Assembly (NCBI RefSeq): GCF_003367195.1
Contig: NZ_QRGO01000001.1
Coordinates: 2,094,501 to 2,158,500, forward strand
Length of the DNA stretch: 64,000 bases
Source: Undibacter mobilis
GTDB taxonomy: Bacteria > Pseudomonadota > Alphaproteobacteria > Rhizobiales > Xanthobacteraceae
Reading direction: 5' to 3'
The notes beneath the pieces are model-generated. The model did not search any database, was not told the DNA's origin, and worked only from the letters and a program-made list of their open reading frames with translations. This document shows positions 55,939 through 64,000 of this stretch, in pieces (within the stretch, counting starts at the first letter, position 1; each line of letters begins with the position of its first letter). The position numbers were made by a program, and so were the translations under genes.

Positions 55939-57216
55939 ATGGCCGCGCCCCGCGCCTCCAAGACGCAGATCGGCAATCATCGCCTCAATCCCGAGACCTT
56001 GATGCTCGGCTATGGCTACGATCCGATGCTGTCGGAAGGGGCGGTCAAGCCGCCGGTGTTTCTCACCTCGACCTTCGTGTTCGGCACGGCGGAGGAGGGC
56101 CGCGATTTCTTCGATTATGTATCGGGGCGCAAGACGCCGCCGGCCGGCACCGGAGCCGGACTCGTTTACTCACGCTTCAATCACCCCAACAGCGAAATCG
56201 TCGAAGACCGGCTCGCCATCTACGAGGGCGCCGAAGCGGCTATCCTGTTCTCCTCCGGCATGTCTGCGATCTCGACATCGCTGATGGCCTATGCGCGCCC
56301 CGGCGACGTCATCGTGCATTCGCAGCCGCTGTATGGCGGCACCGAGACGCTGTTGAGCAAGACATTCGCGCAATTCGGCATCAAGTCGGTGCCGTTCGAC
56401 GACGGCGTCAGCGAAGCCGCCATTCGCGCCGCGCTCGCGAAAGCGCAGACGCTCGGCCGCGTCGCCGTCGTGCTGATCGAGACGCCGTCCAACCCCACCA
56501 ATACGCTGGTCGATGTCGCGCTGGTGCGCCGTCTCGCCGACGAGGTGGGCGCCGCACAAGGCCACCGGCCCATCGTCGCCTGTGACAACACGTTGCTCGG
56601 GCCGGTGTTTCAGCGTCCGCTGGATTTCGGCGCGGATCTCTCGCTCTACTCGCTGACCAAATATGTTGGCGGCCATTCCGACCTGATCGCCGGCGCCGCG
56701 CTCGGCAGCCAGGCGGTGATCGGCCCGGTCAAGGCGCTGCGCAGCGCCATCGGCACGCAACTCGATCCGCATTCATGCTGGATGCTCGGCCGCTCGCTCG
56801 AAACATTGTCGCTGCGCATGGAGCGGGCCAACACAAACGCGAAGGTCGTCGCCGAATTCCTGCGCGATCATCCGCGCGTCGCCAAGGTTCATTATCTGCC
56901 GTTCCTCGGCGAGGGGCCGGCGCGCGCGACCTACGAGCGGCAATGCACCGGCGCGGGCTCGACCTTCTCCTTCGACATCAAGGGCGGGCAGGCGGAGGCC
57001 TTCGCCTTTCTCAATGCGCTGGAAGTGTTCAAGCTGGCCGTCAGCCTGGGGGGGACCGAGTCGCTTGCCAGTCACCCGGCGGCGATGACGCATTCCGGCG
57101 TGCCGGCCGATGTGCGGGCCCGCATCGGCGTGCTCGACACCACGATCCGCCTGTCGGTCGGCATCGAGCATCCCGACGATCTCGTCGCGGACATCGCGCA
57201 AGCGCTGGCGGGGTAG
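55939..57216 (+). CDS. Cystathionine gamma-synthase-family PLP enzyme
   Basis: The 425-residue Cys/Met-metabolism enzyme has [31 protein letters not shown] and the PLP-stabilising [21 protein letters not shown] follows, and the Schiff-base Lys is in [13 protein letters not shown] (about 237-249). ETPSNPTN and [15 protein letters not shown] fit. It may be a gamma-lyase, gamma-synthase or sulfhydrylase; the sequence alone does not separate these. The next genes (ArsR and a flavoprotein) are on the same strand. Confidence 0.93.
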   Translation: MAAPRASKTQIGNHRLNPETLMLGYGYDPMLSEGAVKPPVFLTSTFVFGTAEEGRDFFDYVSGRKTPPAGTGAGLVYSRFNHPNSEIVEDRLAIYEGAEAAILFSSGMSAISTSLMAYARPGDVIVHSQPLYGGTETLLSKTFAQFGIKSVPFDDGVSEAAIRAALAKAQTLGRVAVVLIETPSNPTNTLVDVALVRRLADEVGAAQGHRPIVACDNTLLGPVFQRPLDFGADLSLYSLTKYVGGHSDLIAGAALGSQAVIGPVKALRSAIGTQLDPHSCWMLGRSLETLSLRMERANTNAKVVAEFLRDHPRVAKVHYLPFLGEGPARATYERQCTGAGSTFSFDIKGGQAEAFAFLNALEVFKLAVSLGGTESLASHPAAMTHSGVPADVRARIGVLDTTIRLSVGIEHPDDLVADIAQALAG

Positions 57217-57251
57217 CGACAACGCCGCTGCGGTCGCCGGTGCAGCATAGT

Positions 57252-57288
57252 GTCTATATTTCTATATTTCTATATTTCTAGAAATATG
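57252..57288 (+). promoter_or_regulatory. CTATATTT tandem repeat and TTCTAGAA palindrome upstream of arsR-like gene
   Basis: CTATATTT recurs three times in tandem, then runs into TATTTCTAGAAATA, a perfect dyad with TTCTAGAA at 57276-57283. The ArsR-like ATG is 43 bases on. The same TTCTAGAA core occurs before the flavoprotein gene. It is a likely ArsR operator. Confidence 0.55.
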
Positions 57289-57325
57289 ATTGACTCGCCA
57301 TCGTCTTCTGGCTATAGAAAAGACC

Positions 57326-57649
57326 ATGAAGATCGACGACGCCGCCGCACGCCTCGAAGCCCTGGGCAATCCGACGCGCCTGCAGATCTACCGCGCCCTG
57401 GTGCGCGCGGGCGATCCCGGCCTGGCGGTCGGCAAGCTGCAGGCCAAGCTGGATGTCGCCGCCTCGACCCTGTCGCATCATCTCAAGACGCTGATGGCGG
57501 TGGAGCTCATCACCCAGGAGCGGCAGACCACGACGCTCATCTGCCGCGCCAACTACAAGGCCATGCACGGTCTCATCGGCTTCCTCGCCGATGAATGCTG
57601 CGCCGACGCGGCCTGCGCGCCGGCGGCCGCGAAAGCCAAGGTCGCCTGA
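57326..57649 (+). CDS. ArsR-family metalloregulator
   Basis: The 107-residue winged-helix repressor starts MKIDDAAARLEALGNPTRL. The recognition region is LDVAASTLSHHLKTLMAVELI. The C-terminal end carries ADECCADAACAP, a vicinal Cys pair plus a third Cys, similar in layout to the arsenite site of the Acidithiobacillus-type ArsR. It probably binds arsenite, antimonite or another thiophilic ion and controls itself and the next gene. The ribosome site is weak (AGAAAAG). Confidence 0.88.
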   Translation: MKIDDAAARLEALGNPTRLQIYRALVRAGDPGLAVGKLQAKLDVAASTLSHHLKTLMAVELITQERQTTTLICRANYKAMHGLIGFLADECCADAACAPAAAKAKVA

Positions 57650-57669
57650 ATTTTTTTGTCTACTAATTC

Positions 57670-57686
57670 GATAATTCTAGAAGGAT
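57670..57686 (+). promoter_or_regulatory. Second TTCTAGAA palindrome before the flavoprotein gene
   Basis: TTCTAGAA at 57675-57682 repeats the core of the site upstream of arsR. It lies 11 bases before the preferred ATG and overlaps the AAGGA ribosome site, so a bound regulator would block initiation. Confidence 0.45.
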
Positions 57687-57693
57687 GGACATC

Positions 57694-59079
57694 ATGAGCA
57701 CGCAGAGCAAGACGGTCGCCATCATTGGCGCGGGTCCGGTCGGCCTCGCGGCCGCGGCGCATGCGCTGGAACGCGGCCTGACGCCGGTCGTCGTCGAAGC
57801 CGGCGCCGAGGCGGGGCACGCCGTGCGCCAGTGGAGCCATGTGCGCATGTTCTCGCCATGGGAATACAATATCGACCGAGCTGCCGAGCGGCTTTTGACG
57901 GCGGTGGGCTGGAATTCACCCGATCCGCAGCAGTACCCGACCGGCGGCGAACTGGCGGAGCGCTATCTCACGCCGCTCGCCGAGCGCACCGCGCTCAAGG
58001 ATCACATCCGCACGACGAGCCGCGTGACCGCGATCAGCCGCGTCGGCTTCGACAAGATGAAGACCAAAGGCCGCGAGCACGCGCCGTTCGAACTGCGCTA
58101 TCAGAACGGAGCCGGGCAGGGGACGTTACGCGCCGACTTTGTCATCGACGCCTCGGGCTCCTGGTCGTCGCCCAATCCGGCCGGCGCCGATGGGCTGACC
58201 GCGATCGGCGAGACGGAAGCGCAGACCCGCATCGCCTATGCGATGCCCGACGTTTTGGGCCGCGCCCGCGCGCGCTATGCCGGCAGGAAGGTCGCGGTGC
58301 TCGGCAGCGGCCATTCCGCCGTCGGCACGTTGATCGATCTTGTCCGGCTGAAGCAGGATGAGCCGGCGACGGAGGCGATCTGGCTGGTGCGCGGCGACCG
58401 GCCGGAAAAGGCTTTCGGCGGTGGCGCCAACGACAAGCTGGCCGCGCGCGGCGAGCTCGGCGCGCGCCTTGCGCAGTTGGTGGCCGACGGCGCCATCACC
58501 GTTCAATCGGAATTCCCCGTCACTCACATCGCCCTGCGCGAGAATGGTCTGCGCATCGGCGCGGGATCGGCCTGCTGCGGCCGCAGCGTCATTGTCGATG
58601 AGCTGATCGTGGCGACCGGCTTCCGTCCCGATCTGTCGTTCCTGCGCGAGATGCGGCTTGCGCTCGATCCGGCGCTCGAATCCGCACAGGCGCTCGGCCC
58701 GATGATCGATCCGAACGAGCACAGTTGCGGCACCGTGCGCCCGCATGGCGCGCGCGAACTGGCGCAGCCGGAACCGGGCTTCTACATCGCCGGCATGAAA
58801 TCGTACGGCCGCGCGCCGACCTTCCTCATGCTCACCGGCTACGAGCAGGTCCGTTCCATCGTCGCCGACATCATCGGTGACCGGGCCGGCGCCGAACGCG
58901 TGGAGCTTGTGCTGCCGGAAACCGGCGTGTGCAGCCTTTCGCCGGCCGCTGGCGAAGCGTCCGCTTGCTGCGGCGGCCCGGCGAAAGCGGATGTCAGCGC
59001 CTGCTGCGCCGCTGACGAGACGGCCAGGGCAACGACCGGAAGCGGCTGCGGTTGCGCCTCGAGCGGAAAGGCCGCCTGA
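57694..59079 (+). CDS. FAD/NAD(P)-dependent oxidoreductase with Cys-rich C-terminal tail
   Basis: The 461-residue flavoprotein has an FAD site IIGAGPVGLAAAAHA at the N-terminus and a second dinucleotide site VAVLGSGHSAVG (about 195-206). ATGFRPDLSFL is typical of flavin-containing monooxygenase and disulfide-reductase relatives. The last 55 residues are unusual, with seven Cys in VCSL, ACCGG, ACCAA and GCGCAS. A further CC pair occurs in SACCGRS. Together with the adjacent ArsR, this suggests a role in arsenic or heavy-metal redox. The ATG at 57694 has AAGGA upstream; the one at 57685 is too close to it. Confidence 0.85.
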   Translation: MSTQSKTVAIIGAGPVGLAAAAHALERGLTPVVVEAGAEAGHAVRQWSHVRMFSPWEYNIDRAAERLLTAVGWNSPDPQQYPTGGELAERYLTPLAERTALKDHIRTTSRVTAISRVGFDKMKTKGREHAPFELRYQNGAGQGTLRADFVIDASGSWSSPNPAGADGLTAIGETEAQTRIAYAMPDVLGRARARYAGRKVAVLGSGHSAVGTLIDLVRLKQDEPATEAIWLVRGDRPEKAFGGGANDKLAARGELGARLAQLVADGAITVQSEFPVTHIALRENGLRIGAGSACCGRSVIVDELIVATGFRPDLSFLREMRLALDPALESAQALGPMIDPNEHSCGTVRPHGARELAQPEPGFYIAGMKSYGRAPTFLMLTGYEQVRSIVADIIGDRAGAERVELVLPETGVCSLSPAAGEASACCGGPAKADVSACCAADETARATTGSGCGCASSGKAA

Positions 59080-59104
59080 GCGCGGCTGCGGCGAAGACGC
59101 GGCG

Positions 59105-60076
59105 CTACAGCGCCGCTTCCAGCTTCGCGAACAGCGGATTGTCCTTCGAGAACACGTAATCGAGGTCGGCCACGGCGACGGCTTCGGCGCCGCGCTCGCG
59201 CAGGAACGCCGTGAGCGCGTAAACCTGGCCCGGCGGGCAGTGCAGCGTCAGCATGCCCGACGAGGTCGGGCCGCCGAACGGCGTCTGAACGCCAAACTTT
59301 GCTTTCGCATCGTCAACCAGTTTCGCATCGCACGCGGGAAAGCGCGAGCGTACTTCGCGGAAGGCGCGGGCGCGCGCCTGTGCGGCAATGCGATCGAGAA
59401 TGACGCGCGCGGTCTCGCGCGTGCCATTGGCCCAGTCGGCCGTACGCGCGGCCACGAGATTGGCCTGCGAGCGCAGGATGACGCCGTCGTCGACGATCTT
59501 CAGCGCATTGGCGTGAAGCGTCGAGCCGGTCGAGGTAATGTCCACGATCAGTTCGGCGGTGCCGGCGGCCGGCGCGCCTTCGGTCGCGCCTGCGCTTTCG
59601 ACAATGCGATAGTCGATGACGCCGTGCGCCGAGAAGAACTCGCGCGTCAGGTTGATGTATTTGGTCGCGACCCGCATCTTGCGGCCGTGATGCTGGCGGA
59701 AGCCGGTGGCGACGTCGTCGATGTCGGCCATGGTGCGCACGTCGATCCAGGCCTGCGGCACCGCGACCACGACATTGGCGTGGCCGAAGCCGAGCGGCTC
59801 GAGCAAGACGACGCGTTTGTCGGCGTCGGCAATCTGCTCGCGCACCAGATCCTCGCCGGTGATGCCCATGTGGACGCTGCCGGCGGCCAGCTGCGCGGTG
59901 ATTTCGCTGGCCGAAAGATAAGCGACCTCGACGCCGTCGAGGCCGGCGACGGCGCCGCGATAGTCGCGGGCGCCGCGCGGCTTGACGAGTTGCAGGCCGG
60001 ACCGCGCGAAGAAGGCCTCGGCGTTTTCCTGCAGCCGGCCCTTGGCGGGCACGGCGAGAATGAGGGGCGCGCTCAT
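59105..60076 (-). CDS. hisG: ATP phosphoribosyltransferase HisG
   Basis: First enzyme of histidine synthesis, joining ATP and PRPP. The 323-residue protein starts [20 protein letters not shown], with [12 protein letters not shown] and the PRPP-binding [17 protein letters not shown] block ([10 protein letters not shown]). It is about 100 residues longer than the short HisG form that works with HisZ. The extra C-terminal part contains a ferredoxin-like segment ([19 protein letters not shown]). hisZ overlaps just upstream (ATGA), so both a HisZ partner and a C-terminal domain are present, as in other Rhizobiales. Confidence 0.95.
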   Translation of the reverse strand: MSAPLILAVPAKGRLQENAEAFFARSGLQLVKPRGARDYRGAVAGLDGVEVAYLSASEITAQLAAGSVHMGITGEDLVREQIADADKRVVLLEPLGFGHANVVVAVPQAWIDVRTMADIDDVATGFRQHHGRKMRVATKYINLTREFFSAHGVIDYRIVESAGATEGAPAAGTAELIVDITSTGSTLHANALKIVDDGVILRSQANLVAARTADWANGTRETARVILDRIAAQARARAFREVRSRFPACDAKLVDDAKAKFGVQTPFGGPTSSGMLTLHCPPGQVYALTAFLRERGAEAVAVADLDYVFSKDNPLFAKLEAAL

Positions 60077-61233
60077 CGGGCGCCTCCATAGACGGTCAGG
60101 CGTTCGACCCAGAGCGAGAAGCCGATGGCCGGGATCGGGTCGGCGGCGCCGAGCCGCGTCAGCAGGCCGTCATAGCGGCCGCCCGACACCAGCGGATCGC
60201 CGCTGCGCGCCGGATCCGTGAGTTCGAAGACGAAGCCGGTGTAGTAATCGAAGCCGCGGCCGAAGGCGGTGGAGAAGTGCAGGCGCTTCAGGTCGATGTC
60301 GCGCGCGGCCAGGAAGCCGTTGCGGCTTTCCATCAGGTCGAGCGCCAAGCCGAATTCATGACCGAGGTTCATGTCTGCGGCCAGCGCGCGCAGCTCGGCG
60401 GCCGCCTCATCCGGATCGCCGGCGATGGCCAGGAAGCGCTCGATCAGGCCGCGCACGTCGCGCGGCAGCTTGGTCGAGGCGCCAAGCGCCGATTGCTCGA
60501 GGAAGCGGTCGGCAATCTCGGCGACCGAGCGGCCGCCAACGGCGCTGATGCCGGCGATGGACAACAGGTCAGTGACCAGCGCGTGCGCGCCTTTCGGGTC
60601 GGAGCCGGCGAGCGCGGCGAGCACGCCCTGATATTCCGGGCGGCCATTATTGCCACCGAGCACCAGGCGATCGAGATCCTGCGCGAGGTTGGCCTTGCGG
60701 TTGAAATCCTTGATCAGCCGGCGCTTCCACGCCGGCGCCAGATCGAGCGCGGCGATGAGCGCAGCAAACAAGGCGACATCGCCGGTGCGGATCGTCGGTT
60801 CGCTCAGACCGAAATGTGTGGTGGCCTCGAGCCCCAGCACGAGCATCTCTGCATCGGAGGCAGCCGTGTCGGTGCGGCCGAAGCTCTCGACGCCGGCCTG
60901 GAGGAATTCGGCGCTGCCTTCGGCGCGATGGCGGAAGACCGGGCCGAGATAGCAGTAGCCGGCCGGCTTACCGGCCTGGGTCGAGGCCAGATAGTCGCGC
61001 GACACCGGGATGGTCAGGTCAGGCCGCAGGCACAATTCGGCGCCGCCCGGCGCAGTGGTGAGAAACATGCGGCGGCGAATGTCCTCGCCCGACAGATCGA
61101 GGAACGGCTCGGCCGGCTGCAGGATGGACGGCGACACATGGGCGTAACCGGCGCGCTCATAGGAGGCGAGCAGCGCTTCCGCGCGGGCATCCAGTGTGGC
61201 GCCTGTGCCGCTTGTTGGCCAATTCCCGTTCAT
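60073..61233 (-). CDS. hisZ: ATP phosphoribosyltransferase regulatory subunit HisZ
   Basis: The 386-residue class II HisRS-like protein lacks synthetase function and serves as a HisG partner. Motif 2-like [36 protein letters not shown], and a motif 3-like [12 protein letters not shown] are present. The stop overlaps the start of hisG by 4 bases. The start MNGNWPTSG has no strong ribosome site. The promoter must lie in the 242-base gap, which is divergent from the NTF2-like genes. Confidence 0.93.
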   Translation of the reverse strand: MNGNWPTSGTGATLDARAEALLASYERAGYAHVSPSILQPAEPFLDLSGEDIRRRMFLTTAPGGAELCLRPDLTIPVSRDYLASTQAGKPAGYCYLGPVFRHRAEGSAEFLQAGVESFGRTDTAASDAEMLVLGLEATTHFGLSEPTIRTGDVALFAALIAALDLAPAWKRRLIKDFNRKANLAQDLDRLVLGGNNGRPEYQGVLAALAGSDPKGAHALVTDLLSIAGISAVGGRSVAEIADRFLEQSALGASTKLPRDVRGLIERFLAIAGDPDEAAAELRALAADMNLGHEFGLALDLMESRNGFLAARDIDLKRLHFSTAFGRGFDYYTGFVFELTDPARSGDPLVSGGRYDGLLTRLGAADPIPAIGFSLWVERLTVYGGAR

Positions 61234-61475
61234 CGTCGTCCAGCATCCTGATCGTCGTGCGGCGCTTTAGCACGCCAAGTTTAAGGTTTCGACGACGAAT
61301 GCCGCCCCGCGGGCCTGCCCTTCGAGCTTAAATCACTGGCGTCGTTAACAAAATTCGCTCTGCCTACGGCCGGCATGCGGTTGTGCGCTGCGGCAGAAGT
61401 GGGCCAGCAAGTACCTGACAAGTAAGGAAATTTCAATACAACCGGCGTTCACTGGTGTGAGGAGGCTCGCGCCCG

Positions 61476-61940
61476 ATGGCCCACACGGTAACCCGGCAGG
61501 TCGTGGACGCATTCTACGACGCGTACACCACCGGCGACCGCGACAAACTCGCGGCCATGCTGCATGACGACGTCGCGTGGAGCATCCGCGGCCCGGTCGC
61601 CGTGCTGCTTTTCTGCGGCGAGCGTCACGGCAAGGCGCAGGTGCTCGAACTAGCGAGTGGCGTCTTGCAGAGCGTGCTGGCCGACCTCAAGGTCACCCAT
61701 GATTCCGTGGTGATCGATGGTGACGATGTCGCCACGCTCAACCGCCTGACGGCGCGACGCCGTTCGGACGGGCGCACCATCGGCTACCGCTTCGCCCACT
61801 TCATCCGCTTCAAGGACGGCAAGGTGATCGAAACCCTGTCGATCATCGATACCTTCGATGCCGCCGAGCAGATGCTTGGCCATTCGCTGGCCGTTGCCGA
61901 CGATGCGCCCGCGACCCCCAGGAACCTGGTGTTGCTATGA
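61476..61940 (+). CDS. NTF2-like/SnoaL-type protein (tandem copy 1)
   Basis: The 154-residue cone-fold protein starts MAHTVTRQVVDAFYDAYTTGDRDKL behind GAGGAGG. It has LHDDVAWSIRGPVAVLLFCGERHGK, RFAHFIRFKDGKVIE and DTFDAAEQMLGHSLAV. The fold is used by SnoaL-like isomerases and by many ligand-binding proteins, so the function is open. Its stop overlaps the start of a close paralogue (ATGA). The pair interrupts the his block on the opposite strand. Confidence 0.87.
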   Translation: MAHTVTRQVVDAFYDAYTTGDRDKLAAMLHDDVAWSIRGPVAVLLFCGERHGKAQVLELASGVLQSVLADLKVTHDSVVIDGDDVATLNRLTARRRSDGRTIGYRFAHFIRFKDGKVIETLSIIDTFDAAEQMLGHSLAVADDAPATPRNLVLL

Positions 61941-62431
61941 CACACGCATTGCAACATCAGCCCATCATGGACCGGACCGTCGATCCGGCATTCGCCGAGG
62001 CTTATTTCAACGCATTCGCTTCGCGCAATCCGGCCAAATTCGCCCCGTTCCTGCATGACGAGGTCGTCTGGACCATCAGCGGCCCGATCGACGTCTTCCC
62101 TTATTGCGGTATGCACCGTGGCAAGGCGGCGGTCATCGACATCATGGCGCGCCAGGCGCCGAAGGTGATCCGCGACGTCAAGGTGGTGCGAGACAAGTTT
62201 CTGGTCGAGGGCAATCGCGGCGCGGCGCTGACCCGTCTGACTGCCCATGTGGTCGCCGACGGTCGCACAGTGAGCTACCGGGTCGCCAATTTCTTCCGGT
62301 TCCAGGATGGCAAGGTCGTCGAGAACGTGTCGTTGATGGACAGTTTCGACGCGGCCGAGCAGTTGCTCGGTCACGTTATCGAAGTCGGCGACGCACCGCC
62401 GCTCGCCGACGACAACCTTATCGCGATTTAG
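61937..62431 (+). CDS. NTF2-like/SnoaL-type protein (tandem copy 2)
   Basis: The 164-residue paralogue of the preceding gene shares LHDEVVWTISGPIDVFPYCGMHRGK, RVANFFRFQDGKVVE and DSFDAAEQLLGHVIEV. The ATGA overlap implies coupled translation and probably a heteromeric or two-step partnership with copy 1. It has an extra 10-residue N-terminal extension (MTHALQHQPI). The two have diverged enough to suggest an old duplication. Confidence 0.87.
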   Translation: MTHALQHQPIMDRTVDPAFAEAYFNAFASRNPAKFAPFLHDEVVWTISGPIDVFPYCGMHRGKAAVIDIMARQAPKVIRDVKVVRDKFLVEGNRGAALTRLTAHVVADGRTVSYRVANFFRFQDGKVVENVSLMDSFDAAEQLLGHVIEVGDAPPLADDNLIAI

Positions 62432-62437
62432 CGCAGG

Positions 62438-62602
62438 TTATTGCTCGGGCGCCATGGTGGCGCGGGCCGTTTCGGCTTTGCCGTCAACAGGAGCTTCGGC
62501 CGGATCGGCCGACGGCGAGACCGGCACGACGCGCGGTTTCGGTGCGGAACCGGAGTGCCGCTGCATCGTCATCGAAATTGGGTAAGTCCAACGATCATCC
62601 AT
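62438..62602 (-). CDS. Putative 54-residue protein
   Basis: The ATG is preceded by GGGAGA at a proper distance. The product begins MDDRWTYPISMTMQRHSG and becomes Pro/Ala/Glu-rich (PRVVPVSPSADPAEAP). It is on the his strand, converging with the NTF2-like pair. No family was recognised. It could be a real small protein or a chance frame; the ribosome site favours it slightly. Confidence 0.4.
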   Translation of the reverse strand: MDDRWTYPISMTMQRHSGSAPKPRVVPVSPSADPAEAPVDGKAETARATMAPEQ

Positions 62603-62733
62603 CGGACCGTCTCCCCGGTACGCTTGTTGTCGGTTTTGCGGCACAATGCGCCAGAACCGTTTTCGTTCCGGGGACGTCTATCGATCGGAAGTTTACAGCG
62701 AATAACCGCTTGATGACATGGCGGTGAAAATCG

Positions 62734-64000
62734 TCAGGCGCGGCCGTGCCGCGCCAGCACCTTGCGCACTTCGGCAACCAGGTCAGCTTCGTTGACGGAA
62801 AACTGCGCCTCGGCCTGCTTCTTCAGGTAATCCTCGCGGTCGCTGGCATTCTCGGCGGCGAGTTCCGCGCCGAGAATGAGGTCCTTGATGATGACCTGGC
62901 CGGCGGTGCGCTCGTCCGAGCCCTGGATGATGGCGCAGGGGCTCGATCGCTTGTCGGCATATTTCAATTGCTGGCCGACATTGTTCTTCGGATTGCCGAG
63001 ATAGAGCTCAGTGCGGATGCCGGCATTGCGCAGTTCGCTCACCATGCGCTGGTAGGCGGCGACATTGTCGCGGTCCATGATGGTGACGACCACCGGACCG
63101 GGTTCCGGCTTCGACGGTAATTTACCGAGCGCGGTGAGCGCGGCCTGCAGGCGCGACACGCCGATGGAGAAGCCGGTCGCCGGCACCGGCTGGCCCATGA
63201 AGCGCGAGACGAGGCCATCGTAACGCCCGCCGCCGCCCACCGAGCCGAAGCGCACCGGGCGGCCTTTCTCGTCTTTCACTTCGAAGGTGAGTTCAACTTC
63301 GTAGACCGGGCCGGTGTAGTATTCGAGACCGCGGACGACCGTTTGGTCGATGCGAACTCTTTCTGGAAAATATCCAGCGCCCTCGATCAAACTGCGAATT
63401 TCCTCAATCTCTTTCACGCCCTCGTTGAACAGAGGCGTTCTTTCGAATTTGTCAGGCAGCGTCAGGAGCGCATCGCCTTTATAGTTAGCGGTCGGCTCCG
63501 TTGGAGAAACAAACTGGAGAACCACATCAACTTGATCGCCATTAAGCCCGGCGCCTTTGGTGAAGTCGCCGCTTTCGTCTTTGCGCCCTTCGCCCAATAG
63601 TTCCTTCACGCCGGCGATACCGAGACGATCGAGTTTATCGATCGCACGCAATACGGTTAGGCGCTTCCCCGCGTTAGCCTCGCCTCCGAGACCAATCATG
63701 TCTAGAAGGCCATCCAGCAGCTTCCGGTTATTCACCTTCACCACATAGTCGCCGCGCTTGATGCCGAGCGCTTCCATGGTGTCGGCCGCGAGCATGCACA
63801 TCTCGGCATCCGCGGCCATGCTGGCCGAGCCGACCGTGTCGGCATCGAACTGCATGAACTGGCGGAAGCGGCCGGGGCCGGGCTTCTCGTTGCGATAGAC
63901 ATAGCCGTTGCGATAGCTGCGATAGGGCAGCGCGAGGTGCTGGTAGTTTTCAGCGACGTAGCGCGCCAAAGGCGCGGTCAGGTCATAGCGCAGCGAGATC
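62734..64000 (-). CDS. hisS: Histidyl-tRNA synthetase HisS (cut by window end)
   Basis: Charges tRNA-His. The gene runs off the right edge; the visible frame continues as [18 protein letters not shown] beyond the last usable start, so the N-terminus (with motif 1) is missing. Motif 2 is present ([25 protein letters not shown]). The HisA-type [13 protein letters not shown], motif 3 [15 protein letters not shown], and the anticodon-binding C-domain are also present. About 63350-63700 is markedly poorer in GC than the rest and uses codons such as AGA, GGA, CCA and TAT, suggesting a replaced segment. Confidence 0.95.
   Translation of the reverse strand, partial: ISLRYDLTAPLARYVAENYQHLALPYRSYRNGYVYRNEKPGPGRFRQFMQFDADTVGSASMAADAEMCMLAADTMEALGIKRGDYVVKVNNRKLLDGLLDMIGLGGEANAGKRLTVLRAIDKLDRLGIAGVKELLGEGRKDESGDFTKGAGLNGDQVDVVLQFVSPTEPTANYKGDALLTLPDKFERTPLFNEGVKEIEEIRSLIEGAGYFPERVRIDQTVVRGLEYYTGPVYEVELTFEVKDEKGRPVRFGSVGGGGRYDGLVSRFMGQPVPATGFSIGVSRLQAALTALGKLPSKPEPGPVVVTIMDRDNVAAYQRMVSELRNAGIRTELYLGNPKNNVGQQLKYADKRSSPCAIIQGSDERTAGQVIIKDLILGAELAAENASDREDYLKKQAEAQFSVNEADLVAEVRKVLARHGRA

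Noticed and set aside
57252..57275. CTATATTT tandem units as a CRISPR-like array
   Set aside because: Three contiguous 8-base units without spacers are a microsatellite, not a CRISPR.

Overview
The window is about 64 kb of GC-rich chromosome from an alphaproteobacterium. It is most likely a member of the Hyphomicrobiales (Rhizobiales) near Xanthobacteraceae/Nitrobacteraceae (Bradyrhizobium- or Pseudolabrys-like). The reasons are recognised family types and gene orders: Omp31-type small barrels with N-terminal MPTKAPAYVAP-like segments, the uvrC-pgsA-moaD-moaE string, hisZ-hisG beside hisS, CIRCE-controlled groESL, glcDEF followed by a Lys/Ala-rich histone-like protein, and dispersed intergenic palindromes. 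No database was searched. Family names come from motifs read in the translations. No rRNA, tRNA, CRISPR array, transposase or phage gene was seen.

Layout. 1-5 kb: the 3' end of metH, a GGDEF gene lying between two copies of the last 30 bases of metH, a 27-residue membrane peptide and a Bug/TctC-type binding protein. 5-13 kb: extensin-like lipoprotein, ubiA coupled to a secreted AWPAP-repeat protein, rsmE, small secreted proteins, RNase T2, rlmJ, a cold-shock protein and a glutathione transferase. 13-16 kb: three tandem outer-membrane barrels, each with its own terminator. 16-27 kb: pteridine-reductase-like SDR, uvrC, intradiol dioxygenase, pgsA, moaD, moaE, a Vgb-like propeller, a DUF1460 protein, GH15, NIPSNAP, a ThDP enzyme and TetR. 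28-30 kb: GNAT, a universal stress protein behind a FixK/FNR-type box, and cytochrome c. 30-36 kb: glycolate oxidase glcDEF, histone-like protein and a ketopantoate-reductase-like protein.

36-46 kb: a TorF-type porin with a structured leader, a YddA/SbmA-type ABC exporter, a TRAP transporter followed by an amidase, and a dienelactone hydrolase. 46-51 kb: groESL with CIRCE, a lipoprotein, an MFS transporter and a CheZ-like protein. 51-56 kb: an L,D-transpeptidase, a DUF2076 protein, and a GT2/ChbG deacetylase pair divergent from a GtrA flippase. 56-59 kb: a Cys/Met gamma-synthase-family enzyme and a small ArsR plus flavoprotein unit with Cys-rich tails. 59-64 kb: the his block (hisG, hisZ, hisS partial), interrupted by two tandem NTF2-like genes.

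The strongest leads are the 30-bp repeat that brackets the lower-GC GGDEF gene, the ArsR/Cys-tailed flavoprotein pair sharing a TTCTAGAA palindrome, a low-GC patch inside hisS, the FixK box at uspA, and the GT2-ChbG-GtrA envelope-sugar module.
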